From NCBI GenBank assembly GCA_951812925.1, contig OX638368.1, positions 127,247,309 to 127,311,308 on the forward strand: a stretch of DNA of 64,000 bases, given 5' to 3'. Source of the stretch: Calliopum simillimum (Eukaryota; Arthropoda; Insecta; Diptera; Lauxaniidae). Below are positions 33,946 through 45,683 of this stretch, piece after piece. Positions within the stretch are counted from its first letter, which is position 1; every line of letters starts with the position of its first letter. The notes beneath the pieces were generated by a model. It was not told the origin of the DNA, did no database searches, and worked only from the letters and a program-made list of their open reading frames with translations. The translations under genes were made by a program, and so were the position numbers.

Positions 33946-35404
33946 GATGAGGTGTAAGAGTAATGTCAGATCGCGTTACAACTTAGTCAAACAAAGACAA
34001 TATGCCTTAAGAAAATAATAAGTGTAAATGTGTATTTTTACGTATATGTACATATTCATAGGTAAATAATGAAATAATATTGATAAACTTGAATCAAACT
34101 GTGTTTTCTTTGTAAATTTTCAAATACTGAAATGTTAGTTTACTGTCTTTAGGTAAGGTTTTTTTTAATTTTTCAGCAGAAGTTTTGTCAAAAGTTCCGA
34201 CACAAAATCTAACACTTAGTCATTGGAATTCAATTGCCTTTCACGGGACTGCATCACTATGTTTAAAACATTATATCATCGTGCCTGCTGGCCCAATAAA
34301 GTCTTAACATATCTTGTCTTAAAGGTTTTTAAGAGTTCTTTCGAATGAGATCTTGTTAACTAAAAAATGTCCATTTCGTTTAAAGCACTATGACTGTTTT
34401 CTTTGAAAAACTGTTAAATTTCGCCTTTTAAAGCAGTTTTTCGTTATTTAAGAGGTGTAAAAATTTTTTTTTGTCAAAATTACAACGTAGGTTTTAAAGT
34501 TCATTAAAAAACAAACAAAATGAATGTTTTTAAGTTACTCTAAAACAAATTTTTAAAATTGTTTGACAACATTTTATAATTAGTGCTAAAAAAAACATAG
34601 TAAAAATATATTTTTGCCTTGAGCCTCCTTTAAAAATGCATTCAAAAGTCTGAAAAAATGCATGGGATATTCTGTCATGATGTAGAACGTGATGTCAAAG
34701 TACATATATCTAAGAAATTCGAAAAAAAATTATTTTTTTGAACAGCCCTAACTTATATGTAAAAGCAAAATATAACGTCTCTCTGTCTTGTTATCTATGT
34801 CTCTATAACTCAAGAACTATTTGTCCGATTTGTAAGATTTTTTTCTCTTTTATAGATATTTAGCGTAGCAAGGTTTTAGAATACATTTTATTTCAAAATA
34901 CACTGGGTTTCATCCAGATTCTTGCAAAATCCCATGGTTCCAAAACCAGTTATCTAATATGTATGATTTTTTAATTTCAAAGACATATCATCAGGTGACA
35001 TTCCAGGACAACCTCTTACTTGAAATTCCCTCGGTTTTGCCCGGGATAATACAAAATTCTGCCACCGTAACAAATAACATCCGCTGGAAAAATGTCCGGC
35101 AAAATGATAAAAAAAAAAATAGTGATTTCAAATAATTCATACACAATTTTGACAGTTTTTGTACTTTTGAGAATAATATAAGCACGGCTTTACTGAGAAA
35201 AACTATGACTACACTTTCATGCAGGTACGAAAGTTAATGGAGGAAAAAACATCATTCCGCTTAAGCTCTTTTATATCAATAACAACTTAATGTAATGTAA
35301 CAACTTAAAAATAAATATTTCTGCATTTTGTTTTCTTAAGAATTATTTCCTCTATTCATTCAAGTTCTAACGCAATCAGTTTAATACTGGTTCTGACGTT
35401 CTCT

Positions 35405-35811
35405 TTATACACCACCAGCAACATTAGCAACGTTAGCAACATCAGCAACGTTTCCAACATCAGGAATCCCATCTCCACTCAGTAGATTTGTGAGAGTCTG
35501 CAAAATCAAACATATGATAGTTAAAACCGAAACAAATTTTAAAACACTCTTTTGTTCGTTACCTGTTCAAGTAAATCCAAGATGGTCTGTAGTAATGCTA
35601 CCAATGAAAGGTTATCTGTCACCTCTGTTAAATTTCCAATTGGTAAGCTTTCGAGGTTATCAACGACTGAATTTACTACTGGAATGTCTTTAGTAGCATC
35701 AGTCTCTGGTTTAACAACTCCCCCAACTACGGGTAGGTTTGATAGAAGATCAGCTTGGGTAGTGGTAGCCAGAGTAGCAATTACTAAAGCAAATACGAAT
35801 ACGAATTGCAT
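35405..35811 (-). CDS. Secreted peptide family, MQFVFV subtype, copy H
   Basis: Exons 35811 to 35563 (83 codons) and 35497 to 35405 (30 codons plus TAA), 65-bp phase-0 intron, 113-residue precursor. The signal peptide is 20 residues, ending TTTQA. The middle has a three-residue addition (DNLESLPIGN) and two sequons, NLT at 60 and NLS at 67. The tail TLTNLLSGDGIPDVGNV has one more AN repeat than copy I and ends GGV. It has E in VKPET where other copies have V. Divergent from copy I across about 0.98 kb. Function unknown. Confidence 0.85.
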
Positions 35812-35909
35812 GTTTTAAGTTTTAATATATTTATTAATTTTGAAAAAAAATTAGCTGTTAACACTTTTGAGTTAAGACTTCAATTGATATTTGTTCCGGA
35901 GCTCTCTGG

Positions 35910-35917
35910 TATTTATA
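35910..35917 (-). promoter_or_regulatory. TATA box of copy H
   Basis: TATAAATA on the minus strand, 106 bp before the ATG. Confidence 0.7.
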
Positions 35918-35999
35918 TTCAAAATTACGTTTCGATTAATTCCGATATGGTTCAATACAAAGGTAGCAATTGTGTAAATATTTTGATGCTCTAAAATTG

Positions 36000-36600
36000 G
36001 AAACATTTTTTGCCTGTATTATTTTCCCACGGGTAGTATTGTTATTTTAACTACTGTTTGGATAGAGTGTGTGTCTGAGTACTGTAGTAAATAAGTAATT
36101 CAAGAATGTAGAATTTGGCCAAATTGACTTTGCCAGCATTTACTTCCGTATTCGGTCCAATCTAGTCAAGAGTTCAAAGTGTTGATGAGTGCACAAATAC
36201 TAAACAGAACAAGAACTCTTGTACTGAACAAAATAAGCTCGAAATCGTCTGTCAAAGGTAACATTGAATAACAGGAGTCGTCTCCAGCTCATATATGGCT
36301 TTATAGGACATTCAAACTTAAAACCAATGTATACATTGTATTATGTCCAATCTTGAAAATAAAGTTATATATTCGAAACTTTACAAAATCAACTCAATAC
36401 GTAAATATTTTGTTGAAGTTATGAAAATTTAACTCCAAACTTTAAATGGGTCAAAACATATTTAAACAGTTTAACAACTCAAGGTATTTTATTATGACTT
36501 CATAATAATGAATTATTTATTTTGGTATAGTAAAGGAAAGTTTATTCAAATAAACTAATTAAACAAAAACAAGCTCAACAATGACAAAATAAATAAAATG
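36000..36600. other. Palindrome centre between copies H and I
   Basis: Non-coding spacer; the two TATA boxes (35917 and 36692) face away from each other across about 775 bp. It contains AT-rich DNA and the AATTATTTATTTTGGTATAG phrase shared with the MQF promoters on the copy I side. Confidence 0.55.
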
Positions 36601-36691
36601 AAATAATCGTAATTTCAAAGCTTAAAAATATTTGAACAATTGGTCGCTTTATGTTAAATTCAAAACACTCGATTTAGGAGAAAATTTCGGG

Positions 36692-36699
36692 TATAAATA
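36692..36699 (+). promoter_or_regulatory. TATA box of copy I
   Basis: TATAAATA, 102 bp before the ATG, inside TTTCGGG-TATA-CCCGAGAATTG. Confidence 0.7.
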
Positions 36700-36793
36700 C
36701 CCGAGAATTGTGAAACAAAAATCAAACAAAACCAAAACTCAAAAGTGTTATCTCCCATTTCTATTCAAAAGTAAAAACATTAAAACTAAAAAC

Positions 36794-37190
36794 ATGCAAT
36801 TCGTATTCGTATTGGCTTTAATAATCGCTACTCTGGCTACCACTACCCAAGCTGATCTTCTTTCAAACCTACCCGTAGTTGGGGGAGTTGTTAAGCCAGT
36901 GACTGATGCTACTAAAGACATTCCAGTAGTAAATTCAGTCGTTGATAATCTCGAAAGCTTGCCAATTGGAAATTTAACAGAGGTGACAGATAATCTTTCG
37001 TTGGTAGCATTACTACAGACCATCTTGGATTTACTTGAACAGGTAACAAACAAAAAGTGTTTTGAAATTTGTTTCGGTTTTAACAAACACAAGTTTAATT
37101 TTGCAGACTCTCACAAATCTACTGAGTGGAGATGGAATTCCTGATGTTGGAAACGTTGCTGATATTGCTAACGTTGCCGGTGGTGTATAA
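36794..37190 (+). CDS. Secreted peptide family, MQFVFV subtype, copy I
   Basis: Exons 36794-37042 (83 codons) and 37107-37190 (27 codons plus TAA), with the only 64-bp intron in the family, phase 0. 110-residue precursor, signal peptide ending TTTQA. The frame is open upstream, but I start at ATG 36794: the signal peptide begins there and it lies 102 bp after the TATA box. Sequons NLT at 60 and NLS at 67. It differs from mirror partner H at a few signal residues, V for E in VKPVT, and a shorter tail ending NVAGGV. Function unknown. Confidence 0.85.
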
Positions 37191-37839
37191 AGACAATGTC
37201 GGAACCAGTATTTAATTGATTGCGTTAGAACCTGATCGAATATAGAGAATAATTCTTAAGAAAACCAAACGTAGAAATATTTATTTTTAAATTGTTACAA
37301 AATATTGATATAAAAGCGCTTAAACGGAATTATGTTTTTTCCTCCATTAATATTCGTACCTGCATTAAAGTGTAGTCATAGTTTTTCTCTGTAAAGCCTT
37401 ATTCTCAAAAGTACAAAAGTAACATAAAACTGGCAAAATTGTGTGTGAATTATTTGAAATCACTATTAGGTTTGTTCTATCGTTGTGCCGGACATTTTTC
37501 CAGCGGATGTTATCTGTCCCGGTGGCAAAATTTTGTATTATCCCGGGCAAAGTCGAGGGAATTTCAAGTAAGAGGTTGTCCTGGAATGTCACCTGATGAC
37601 ATGTCTTTGAAATTAAAAAATCATACAAAATGGATAGCTGGTTTTGGAATCATGGGATTTTGCAAGAATTTGGATAAAACCCAGTGTATTTTGAAATAAA
37701 ATGTATCCTAAAACCTTGCTACACTAAATATCAATAAAAGAGAAAAAAATCTTACAAATCGAACAAATGGTTCTTGAGTTATAGAGACATAGATAACAAG
37801 ACAGACAGACGTTATATTTTGCTTATTTAAGTAGTAGTA

Positions 37840-39040
37840 TGAAAATATTCTTGAGAATTATTTTTCGGAATCTCGAGCAATCGCAAAAAAAATTTTCTGG
37901 AATAACAAAATACACCAGAAAGTAATACACATTGTGCATTCGCAAAAAATTCGCAAAAAATCATTACTATTTGAATTAAATGCATCTAAGGTGTTTGACA
38001 TGACACGTGTTTGACATCAAAACTTGACGACAACTATAGGTTGAAAGTTTCTGAGAAATGCCCATAAAGCTGTGTATCTCTGTCTGTATATCTGTTTCTA
38101 TGTCTGTATGGTCTGATTGGCTGTCCTTGGAAATCATTTTATAATTTTTGGAAGAAAGGGAGATTGAGAAAAAGCGAAAGTGGTCACAAAAGTGATAGAA
38201 ATATTCGGGGCACGATCTCAGCAATAGCTTGGTGGCAATATATTCGAACCAAATATCATCCAGATACTAAGGATAATCATTCAGAAAAGAGGACGTATCA
38301 CCTCTCATACAATAAAATTGTTCAAAATGCTGTAATGAAAGCGTTATTTGAGATATATGTATTCTCGTTAATTCGTAGGAGGAGCATAGGGCCAAAATGA
38401 AATGTCTCCATTTGCCATAATCCTTTAAGATGACTTTCATCTCTTGCAAAAACTTTCTTAATCCTTGGATTCCCTTATCTAGCGACCTTTCTACGTGGTT
38501 CTTGGCCTACCTCATCCTCTTCTGTCTTTGGGATTAAACTCAACGGCCTGGCGACCGATTTTGCTGTGTGGTTTCTGGAGTTATTTGAGATAATGCAACC
38601 AAATTTCACTCAGAAACTAAGAAAAGTAAATGCAACCTTTATTCAAAAACTAAGAGGGCGTGGCACCTCCAATAATATAAGTGTGGTGCTGTTTTGATAG
38701 TTATTATTTTTCAACAAAACCATTCCAAAAAATAGTTAAAACGTGTTTTTACTAAGATTTAGTAAGAAAAAAAAAAAAAACAGTACCCCGTAGCTCCTAG
38801 CGTGATCATATGATCACGGACATTTTTGACATATCCTGACGAACCGTGGCGAAGGATAATATTGAAAACCAAAAAATAAGCGCTTAATCATCCTAGAGAT
38901 TATATTACTTCAGTTTTTATTTCAAAAAATTAAAAAAAAAAAACTCAGGAGGATTCGGGTTAATATGCTCAAAAGATAGTGGATACATTCAGAATCAAAT
39001 CGGAAGGAATGAATGCTAAAGACTAAGTGGATACAAGCAA
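37840..39040. other. Insertion in the right palindrome arm, unrecognised
   Basis: No mirror counterpart on the left arm. A short piece near 38590-38690 (GGGCGTGGCACCTCC) is a reversed fragment of the CCCTACAC-ended repeat. No gene supported. Confidence 0.45.
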
Positions 39041-39329
39041 TAACTTAGAGTTTTGTTAGATTTTGTGTCGGAACTTTTGACAAAACTTCTGCTGAAAAAT
39101 TAAATAAATTATAACCTAAAGACACTAAACTAATATTTCAGTATTCGAAAATTAACAAAGAAAATACAGTTTGATTCAAGTTTTTTATCAACATAATTTT
39201 ATTACTTATTTAACTATGAATATGTACTTACACGTAAAAATAAACATTTACACTTATTATTTTCTTAAGACATATTGTCTTTGTTTGACTAAGTTGTAAC
39301 GCGATCTGACATTGCCCTCACACCTCATC

Positions 39330-39712
39330 TTAAACATTAGCAACATCAGCAACATTTCCAACATCAGGAATTCCAGCTCCACTCAGTAGAGTTGTGAGAG
39401 TCTGCAAAATAAAACATATGATAATCAAAACCAAAGCATATTTTCAAACGCTCGATAGTTCTTTACCTGACTCAGTAGATCAATTAATTGTTGAATTACT
39501 TCTACCAATGAGAGGTTGTTTGTCACGTCTGTTAAATCTTCAATTGGCAATCCTTCGATAACAGAATCTACCGCTGGAACATTTTTGGTAGCATCAGTGA
39601 CTGGTTTAACGACTGGCTCAGCGACTCCACCAACAACAGGTAAATTTGATGATAGGCCAGCCTGGATAGTTGTGGCCAAGATAACGATGAATAAAGCAAG
39701 TGCGAATTGCAT
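39330..39712 (-). CDS. Secreted peptide family, MQF-LALFIV subtype, copy J
   Basis: Exons 39712 to 39467 (82 codons) and 39401 to 39330 (23 codons plus TAA), 65-bp phase-0 intron, 105-residue precursor. The frame is open 33 codons upstream through the 5' UTR, but the signal peptide starts at 39712 and the TATA box lies 104 bp before it, so I use that ATG. NLS sequon at 66. Exon 2 ends ADVANV, like copy G, with the old longer ending still visible after the stop. Mirror partner of G. Function unknown. Confidence 0.85.
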
Positions 39713-39808
39713 GTTTCTAGTTTTATTAGTATTATTGAAAGAGAAACAAGAGTCAGTTATTACTTTAAAGTTTGGATATTGTTTGATTTTCAGTTCACAA
39801 GTCTCGAG

Positions 39809-39816
39809 CATTTATA
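39809..39816 (-). promoter_or_regulatory. TATA box of copy J
   Basis: TATAAATG on the minus strand, 104 bp before the ATG. Confidence 0.7.
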
Positions 39817-40433
39817 CCCGAAATTCTTTCTGAAATTGAAGGGTTTTAATACAATATAAAGAGAACATTTGCTTAAATATTTTTGATCTTTCAACTTACG
39901 ATTGTTTACTCATAGTTATTTTGTTAACATTGAGCTTGTTATTTTTTAATTTGTTTATTTGACTAAACTTTTATTTACTAAACTAAAATAAATAATTTAC
40001 ATACAATTATAGCATTGTTAAAAAAATATTTTGGACTTTCCTAGCTATAACATATGTTGTTGTTCAAATATTCAAATATTTCGACGTGTTCAAACTGAGT
40101 TGTTGGGAAAAGATGTTAAAGTAAATTCTACCAATTGTGACAACATCGAATGTTCAAAAGACTCCTTCAGCAATAAGTTCAATATGAAAGTTACTGTGGG
40201 AATTTTCTAATACTTTCTTTCTATTTTCTCTTAGGTCTGTGTATACCCGGCCCGTACCCTGCTTTTTTACTGGAAATCGTATAATTTTTGAGGGTGCTGG
40301 CACCTTATTAGTGGTTGATGTTGCTGTTGTAGTTTTTTTTCTTTGCCTTGACATTCGCTGAAGGCCTTTTGAAGTGGTTATTTGTAATGCTGCGGTAAGC
40401 GGTTTTTAATATAATTAAAAAATGGCAGCGCCA

Positions 40434-40522
40434 GGTTTTGAATCCATGACCGTCCGTGTGATATATAGAAACGTATTATTTTTACTTACATTTACCAACT
40501 CGTTAGACCGCTTCACCATCGC
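40434..40522 (-). repeat. tRNA-derived SINE, copy 2
   Basis: Minus strand box A TGGTGAAGCGG (40508-40518) fits the consensus exactly; the box B region (40434-40445) is diverged. The spacer (AAGTAAAAATAATACGTTTC, TATATATCACACGGACGG) matches the SINE at 10.7 kb. Box A is followed by TCTAACGAG, reminiscent of a leucine or serine tRNA. Confidence 0.6.
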
Positions 40523-41709
40523 CCGATACGATGAAGAAGTATTAAATTTGTATATTGAGCAAATGAATTTGGCATTCGAAGGATTCCCACAGCCTTACTA
40601 AGAATCATTGTGCAATCAGTATCAATTCAATTAAACAAAAGTAAATAAATAAGACAAAGGAACATAGAAAAGTGAAACCAAAAATGTTGAATAAAAAATA
40701 TTTTAATAAAAAAAATAAAGCAAAAAAAAAAAAAATATTAAAAAAAGCAAAAAAAAAAAATAACCCGGGCTGGGTTCAAACCCATGTTGTTCTTACAGCA
40801 GACTTTCAAAAAATCATTGTGTAACTGCTTCTGAATTTCTATGGGGACAAGCGCTTTTAAAAAGCTTGGATCAGAAGCTCCAGAAATTTTTCCTCTTGGG
40901 TTGTGTGTCAATGTTTGCTTAATCGACCTGGATTTGACATGACATCTCCGATTTTTATGAAAATCGGTGAAAAGTTAATATTTCGCATATGTGTAACTGC
41001 GGTAAAATGAAAGAATGAGCTTTTGAAACGAAATGACGAAACAAATTTTTCAAATTTAAGTGGATGAAATGTTATTATAGGTGAAAATTGTTGAAATTGA
41101 ATATCAAGTTATAAATTTTTGAATTTGTGCTTATCATGCCATATTGGGCCGCAATGAGTATGAGCAACCATGATTATGAGTAACTATGATTATGAACATT
41201 AAGGCTCAAAAGGATAATTTTTTTCGCCATAGTTTTTTGTTCAAAAGCTCATAATTTTAGTTACATTAACCATAAATTTATCATTAAAATCACAAAAAAA
41301 GCTGGGGAGCATTACATTTTCGAATATATGATTATTCAAAAGTAGACATATTCCAGAAATTAAGGTCTTACTTTATTAATAAAGTCAATATATCTATTTT
41401 TGACGTCTATTAACTCGAAAAACTCTGTTCTTCTGAACCCAATTACCGCAATCGGAAGTAAACAAATTGTAAAAGAAATTAAAACAAACAAACATTAAAA
41501 ATATTAAAGGTGAAATATTTTACTATTATTTAATTTCACGAAAATAATATTTTATTTACTATAAAACTCAAATAACTTTATTCAAACAAAACAGCTGTGG
41601 GGAAATAAGTTAGTGGTAAAATAATAATCATAGTTTTGCATAAAAATATTTACGCAATTGGTTTCATTGTATTGAATCAAAACAGAATTCATACAAAAGA
41701 AATTTTGGG

Positions 41710-41717
41710 TATAAATA
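41710..41717 (+). promoter_or_regulatory. TATA box of copy K
   Basis: TATAAATA, 105 bp before the ATG. Confidence 0.7.
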
Positions 41718-41814
41718 ACCGAGTACTTCGGATTAAATATCAATCAAAATCCAAACTCAAAAGTGTTAGCATCAATTTCTATTCAAAATTAATAAAAATA
41801 TTGAAACTAAAAAC

Positions 41815-42194
41815 ATGAAATTCACAGTTGCGTTAGTTTTCGTTATTCTGGCTACCACTGCCCAAGCTGCTGATCTTCTATCAAATTTACCCTTAGTTGG
41901 TGGAGTTCTTAAACCTGTCACTGGAGTTACCGAAAATGTTCCAGTAGTAAATTCAGTTGTTGATAATCTCCCGGTTAAAGACTTAACAAATGTGGCAGAT
42001 AACCTATCATTGGTAGTATTGCTTCAGACATTATTGGATTTACTCAAGCAGGTAACGTACTATTGATTATTTTAAAATTTGATTTGGTTTTAATTGGCAT
42101 GTGTTTTCCTTTGTAGACTCTCACAACTCTACTGAGTGGACTTCCTGCTGCTGGAAGTGTTTCCAACGTTGGTAACGTTGCCGGTGCAGCTTAA
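41815..42194 (+). CDS. Secreted peptide family, MKF subtype, copy K
   Basis: Exons 41815-42051 (79 codons) and 42117-42194 (25 codons plus TAA), 65-bp phase-0 intron, acceptor TTTGTAG, 104-residue precursor. Signal peptide ends TTAQA. The first sequon is lost (NVA for NVT at 59) but NLS at 63 remains. Also GVTEN for DVTKN, which removes one positive charge. Tail TLTTLLSGLPAAGSVSNVGN then VAGAA. Mirror partner of F. It is the last family member in the window. Function unknown. Confidence 0.85.
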
Positions 42195-42595
42195 TGGCAA
42201 TACAAGGACTAATATTAAAGTGATCGAATTAATGCTATATAAAAATTCACATACGACTATGTAAAATTGTAAATTTTGTTTTGATTAATGTCAAATACAT
42301 AAGTGGTTATTCAATATAATAATTACTTGGAAAAATACTTCAAAACTATTTTTTTTTGCTTATGATGAACCTACACGGATAAAAGAAATAGTTCCTAGTA
42401 CTTTATTTCTAGAAAATTTTACTAGAATTTTAAAACAATATAGTGAAAACTACCCAATAAAAAAAATTTTACTTTACTTTTTTAGTAAATTCAGAATTTT
42501 CGAACAAACTTAACACCAATTTTTAAAAAAAAACTTTAACTTATATTTATCTTAGTGTAAAGTTCAAACAAAAAAAGAAAAAAAAACAATAAGAA

Positions 42596-43458
42596 ACTAG
42601 TAAGGGTGCAACCTTTGGCCTGGTCAAAAAAGATATACCCTACACTGCAGTATTATCAAAATTTTGCTTATATTTGAGGTACCACGCCCACTTGGGCGAG
42701 TTCACCCAGTTTGTGCTCAGAGCTTGCAATTATAGTTCTTAGTATCTGAGTGAAATTTGGTTGGATTATCTCAAAAAACGTTTTCAGTATAGCGTTTTGA
42801 AGCTTTTGCTTATATAGCAGGTGCCATGCGCTCTTGTCCGAGTTCGTCTAGTTTTAGCTTAAAGTGTGCATTTATAGTATTAATATTTGAGTGAAATTTA
42901 GTTGGATTATCTCAAAAAACTCTTTCAGTATAGAATTTTGATGCTTTTGCTTATATGGGAGTTTTCACACCTCCTCGTCAGATTTCAGCCAATTTTTGTT
43001 GAGAGCTTGCATTTATAATTCTTAGTTTTTGCGACAAATTTGGTTCGATTATCTGAAAAAACGCTTTCAGTGTAGCATTTTGAAGATTTTGCTTATACGG
43101 GAGATGCCACGCCATCTTGTCCAAATTTGCCTAGTTTCTTCTCAGAGCTTGAAAAATACTCCAAAAGTTGTTTTTTGAATATATTTGTTTTATGGTCGGT
43201 AGATGTGACCGTTAACCGATTTTGCTCGTTTTCAATCCCCCAAGCTAACTTTGACGACGGAGGCGGTGTACCAAATTTCATTGAATCATCTTTGCTCAGT
43301 TTTTCCAAAAAATGTATTTCTACACACAGCCAGCCTGACCGACGGACATAGCTATATCGACTCAGGTGGTGACTCTGATCAAGAATAGTTATACTTTTCT
43401 ATATCTGCCATGCCTGCTTACAAACGGAAGAACAAAGTGAATATATCCTGGATGTAGG
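42596..43458 (+). repeat. CCCTACAC-ended repeat, copy 3
   Basis: Runs from TAGTAAGGGTGCAACCTTTG and TACCCTACACTGCAG through several GCCACGCC subunits and CAGCCAGCCTGACCGACGGA to GATGTAGGGTATA. The inverted ends TACCCTACA and TGTAGGGTA suggest short terminal inverted repeats. Confidence 0.7.
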
Positions 43459-43461
43459 GTA

Positions 43462-43560
43462 TAAAAAAGAAACGAACTGACCGCACTAGGATTCGAACCA
43501 GGCGGCGTCCATGTGATAGATGGAAACATAATATTTGTTCTTACAATTACAAAGATATAG
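43462..43560 (-). repeat. tRNA-derived SINE, copy 3 (truncated)
   Basis: Minus strand box B GGTTCGAATCC (43489-43499), then, moving upstream on the minus strand, the SINE spacer is recognisable in ATGTGATAGATGGAAACATA on the plus strand. No box A is found. Its 3' end abuts the end of the CCCTACAC repeat, as at 10.78 kb. Confidence 0.6.
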
Positions 43561-43629
43561 AGGTACTCAATCAAATTAGATTGAGTCTAGCACTAGTTCC
43601 AAAGTTTAATAAACCTATACCAATCGATG

Positions 43630-43780
43630 GAGAATTTTCCCCTGAACAACATATCAAAATGGGTTCTTGCAATTTTTCAGGGAAAATACGTGAGTTGGAG
43701 TTGTCCACGTGAAGTATACATAATTTCCTGGAAAATCGGCGACAACCCATTATGATTTGTTGTTCAGAGGAAAATTATCA
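43630..43780. repeat. Small foldback
   Basis: An arm with GAATTTTCCCCTGAACAACA and ATGGGTT is inverted as AACCCAT and TTGTTCAGAGGAAAAT. A related single arm occurs near 43985-44030. Confidence 0.5.
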
Positions 43781-44039
43781 ATCAAATGGAAAAGGTTATC
43801 CGTAGTGTGGAATTATTCGACATTTTGAAACTGGGTAAACGGATTCGAAGTAACACATATGTACTTACCAGCCTTTGACTAAACAAATTTCTGTAAAAAT
43901 ACATAAGTATTTAAAACATAATCAAACATTACTAAAATCGGAAACATCAAAATTTTTCACATAGTACTATACGGGAAAAACCCCAATGGGAGGACCCATT
44001 TTGATATTTTGTTCAGAGCAAAATTTTCTAGCGATTATT

Positions 44040-45680
44040 TTAAATATAAATATTTTTACTAACATTGTGAAGTAAAAACGGTTTTAAGTAAGTATAAGGT
44101 AAGGTAATTTATGCTTGAAATTAAGTGTTAATTACTTTAATTTTTTTAATATTCGAGTGGAGTAATTTTTACTGGAAATATAAAGTAAAAATGGTCAAAC
44201 ATTTTTCTGGCTGAAAGCATAATTTATTCTACGTAAAAGAAAATGTAGGCAACTAAATGTAAATATTAATTTATTATTTCAATATATTTTACACATGTAA
44301 ATATTACTTTACGGAACTATGAAATAATTCATACGTATGGTTATTTACGTTTGAAATTAGAGTTAATTACTTTACTTAATTGTTTTACTACCAGACTGGA
44401 GCAAAAATTATGACAGTTGTTTTTCTTCGTGTAAGATTATTAATTTAATATCATTATGGAACATGCCAATATAATCTTTTGTCAATGAATTTCTCTGAAT
44501 TTTTGGAGGGATGGTCTTAAAATTCTCATTTTTCTCACTTGCATTTACCGCCGCTGAGCTGCATTCACACTTTGCTTCAAATATTCCCACTTCAACTGAA
44601 TGTTATGGGTGATGTAGATAATTTGTTTTAAATCTTTTCTTACGATGTTCATTCATGAAAGCAGCTGCCATATTTAATGTCGTTATTTATATTCAAGTGC
44701 ACGAATTATCTTGTAAATTTTTCCTAAACATTCAACAAACAAGAAAAATTCCCCTATAAAGCACTTTGCTTGAAAGGATTTGACTTGCTTTATTCTCCAA
44801 TTTTGATTTAATTTAAATCGCTCAAATGTACTCAACCACAAAAATAAAAAAAAATAAAAAAAAAAACGAAACGTTGCCCCCCATTTAAACTGAATTCAAT
44901 AAAAATACAAATAATTTCACCATTAACCATTCCGACAAAAGAAAAACCTACCTGGCAACCTCCAGCCTTTGAATTCGCTTACTTCCATTGAGTTTTTTGT
45001 ACTTACATGTACACGTGTGTTTGTGATTCTTAAAATGAACTTCATTTACAAGAGCCAAAAGCTGAGTTTGACAACAGTGCCAACCTCCAGCGACATCGAC
45101 ATTGAAACCTAATGGAAAAATTATTGCATCAATTATTTTTTTTTTCTCAACATTCTTTTGAATTTCATACAGAAAAAAACCCAATTTAAAACAAATTCTT
45201 TTATGCTAAAAGGGAAGGCGCCCAAAAGTCGACTTAATTTTTTTCTCTCTTTTTGGCTGATGTTTAACAATAATGAACTTACCTCAATGCGACTAAAATA
45301 CGACACTTTTTTTTGGCATATTGTAAGTACACTAACACGTGGACGTGTAAGCATACACACACAGACACTCAACTGCAAGTGAAATTAAGTCGATAAGAAG
45401 ATTTGCATGTTCAGATTTATAGCAATGGTAGAAATATGGAGAGCAAAAAGTATAAGCAGAGTAAAAAAAAGTGCAAAATTAAACCTCGATGATATCAAAA
45501 TTCTGAGTCTCTAAAGCGATTCAATTAAAAAATTTATGAGCATTATGCTTATAAATTGAAAAAAATAACAGAGGAAGAAAATTTTCTTATGAATTTTTTG
45601 CATCCATTTTGGCATATGTTGACTTTTTGTTATAATGGTTTTGTAAACCACATCCACAAAAAGCTAATGAATATCTTATG
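44040..45680. other. Intergenic DNA, no supported gene
   Basis: AT-rich. Small opposite-strand frames near 44.9-45.4 kb overlap each other and have no recognisable motif. Confidence 0.4.
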
Positions 45681-45683
45681 CTA

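Larger units (their letters stand above)
31480..35990. repeat. Left arm of a large gene-bearing palindrome
   Basis: Carries copies F(-), G(+), H(-) and their flanks. The inverse is found in 36600-42345 as I(+), J(-), K(+). Intergenic landmarks are mirrored too: near 34980-35150 against 37480-37620 (CATTCCAGGACAACCTCTTA), 34770-34950 against 37640-37830, and 32520-32560 against 41310-41360. Arms differ by insertions. Confidence 0.85.
36600..42345. repeat. Right arm of the large palindrome
   Basis: Mirror of 31480-35990, longer because of extra DNA at about 37830-39040 (unmatched) and 40200-41150 (with a SINE). Gene order I(+), J(-), K(+). Confidence 0.85.

Noticed and set aside
36632..36793. 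Upstream in-frame ATG extension of copy I (and 39713-39811 for copy J)
   Set aside because: The extension spans the TATA box and 5' UTR; the signal peptide starts at the internal ATG, whose distance from the TATA box matches all other copies.
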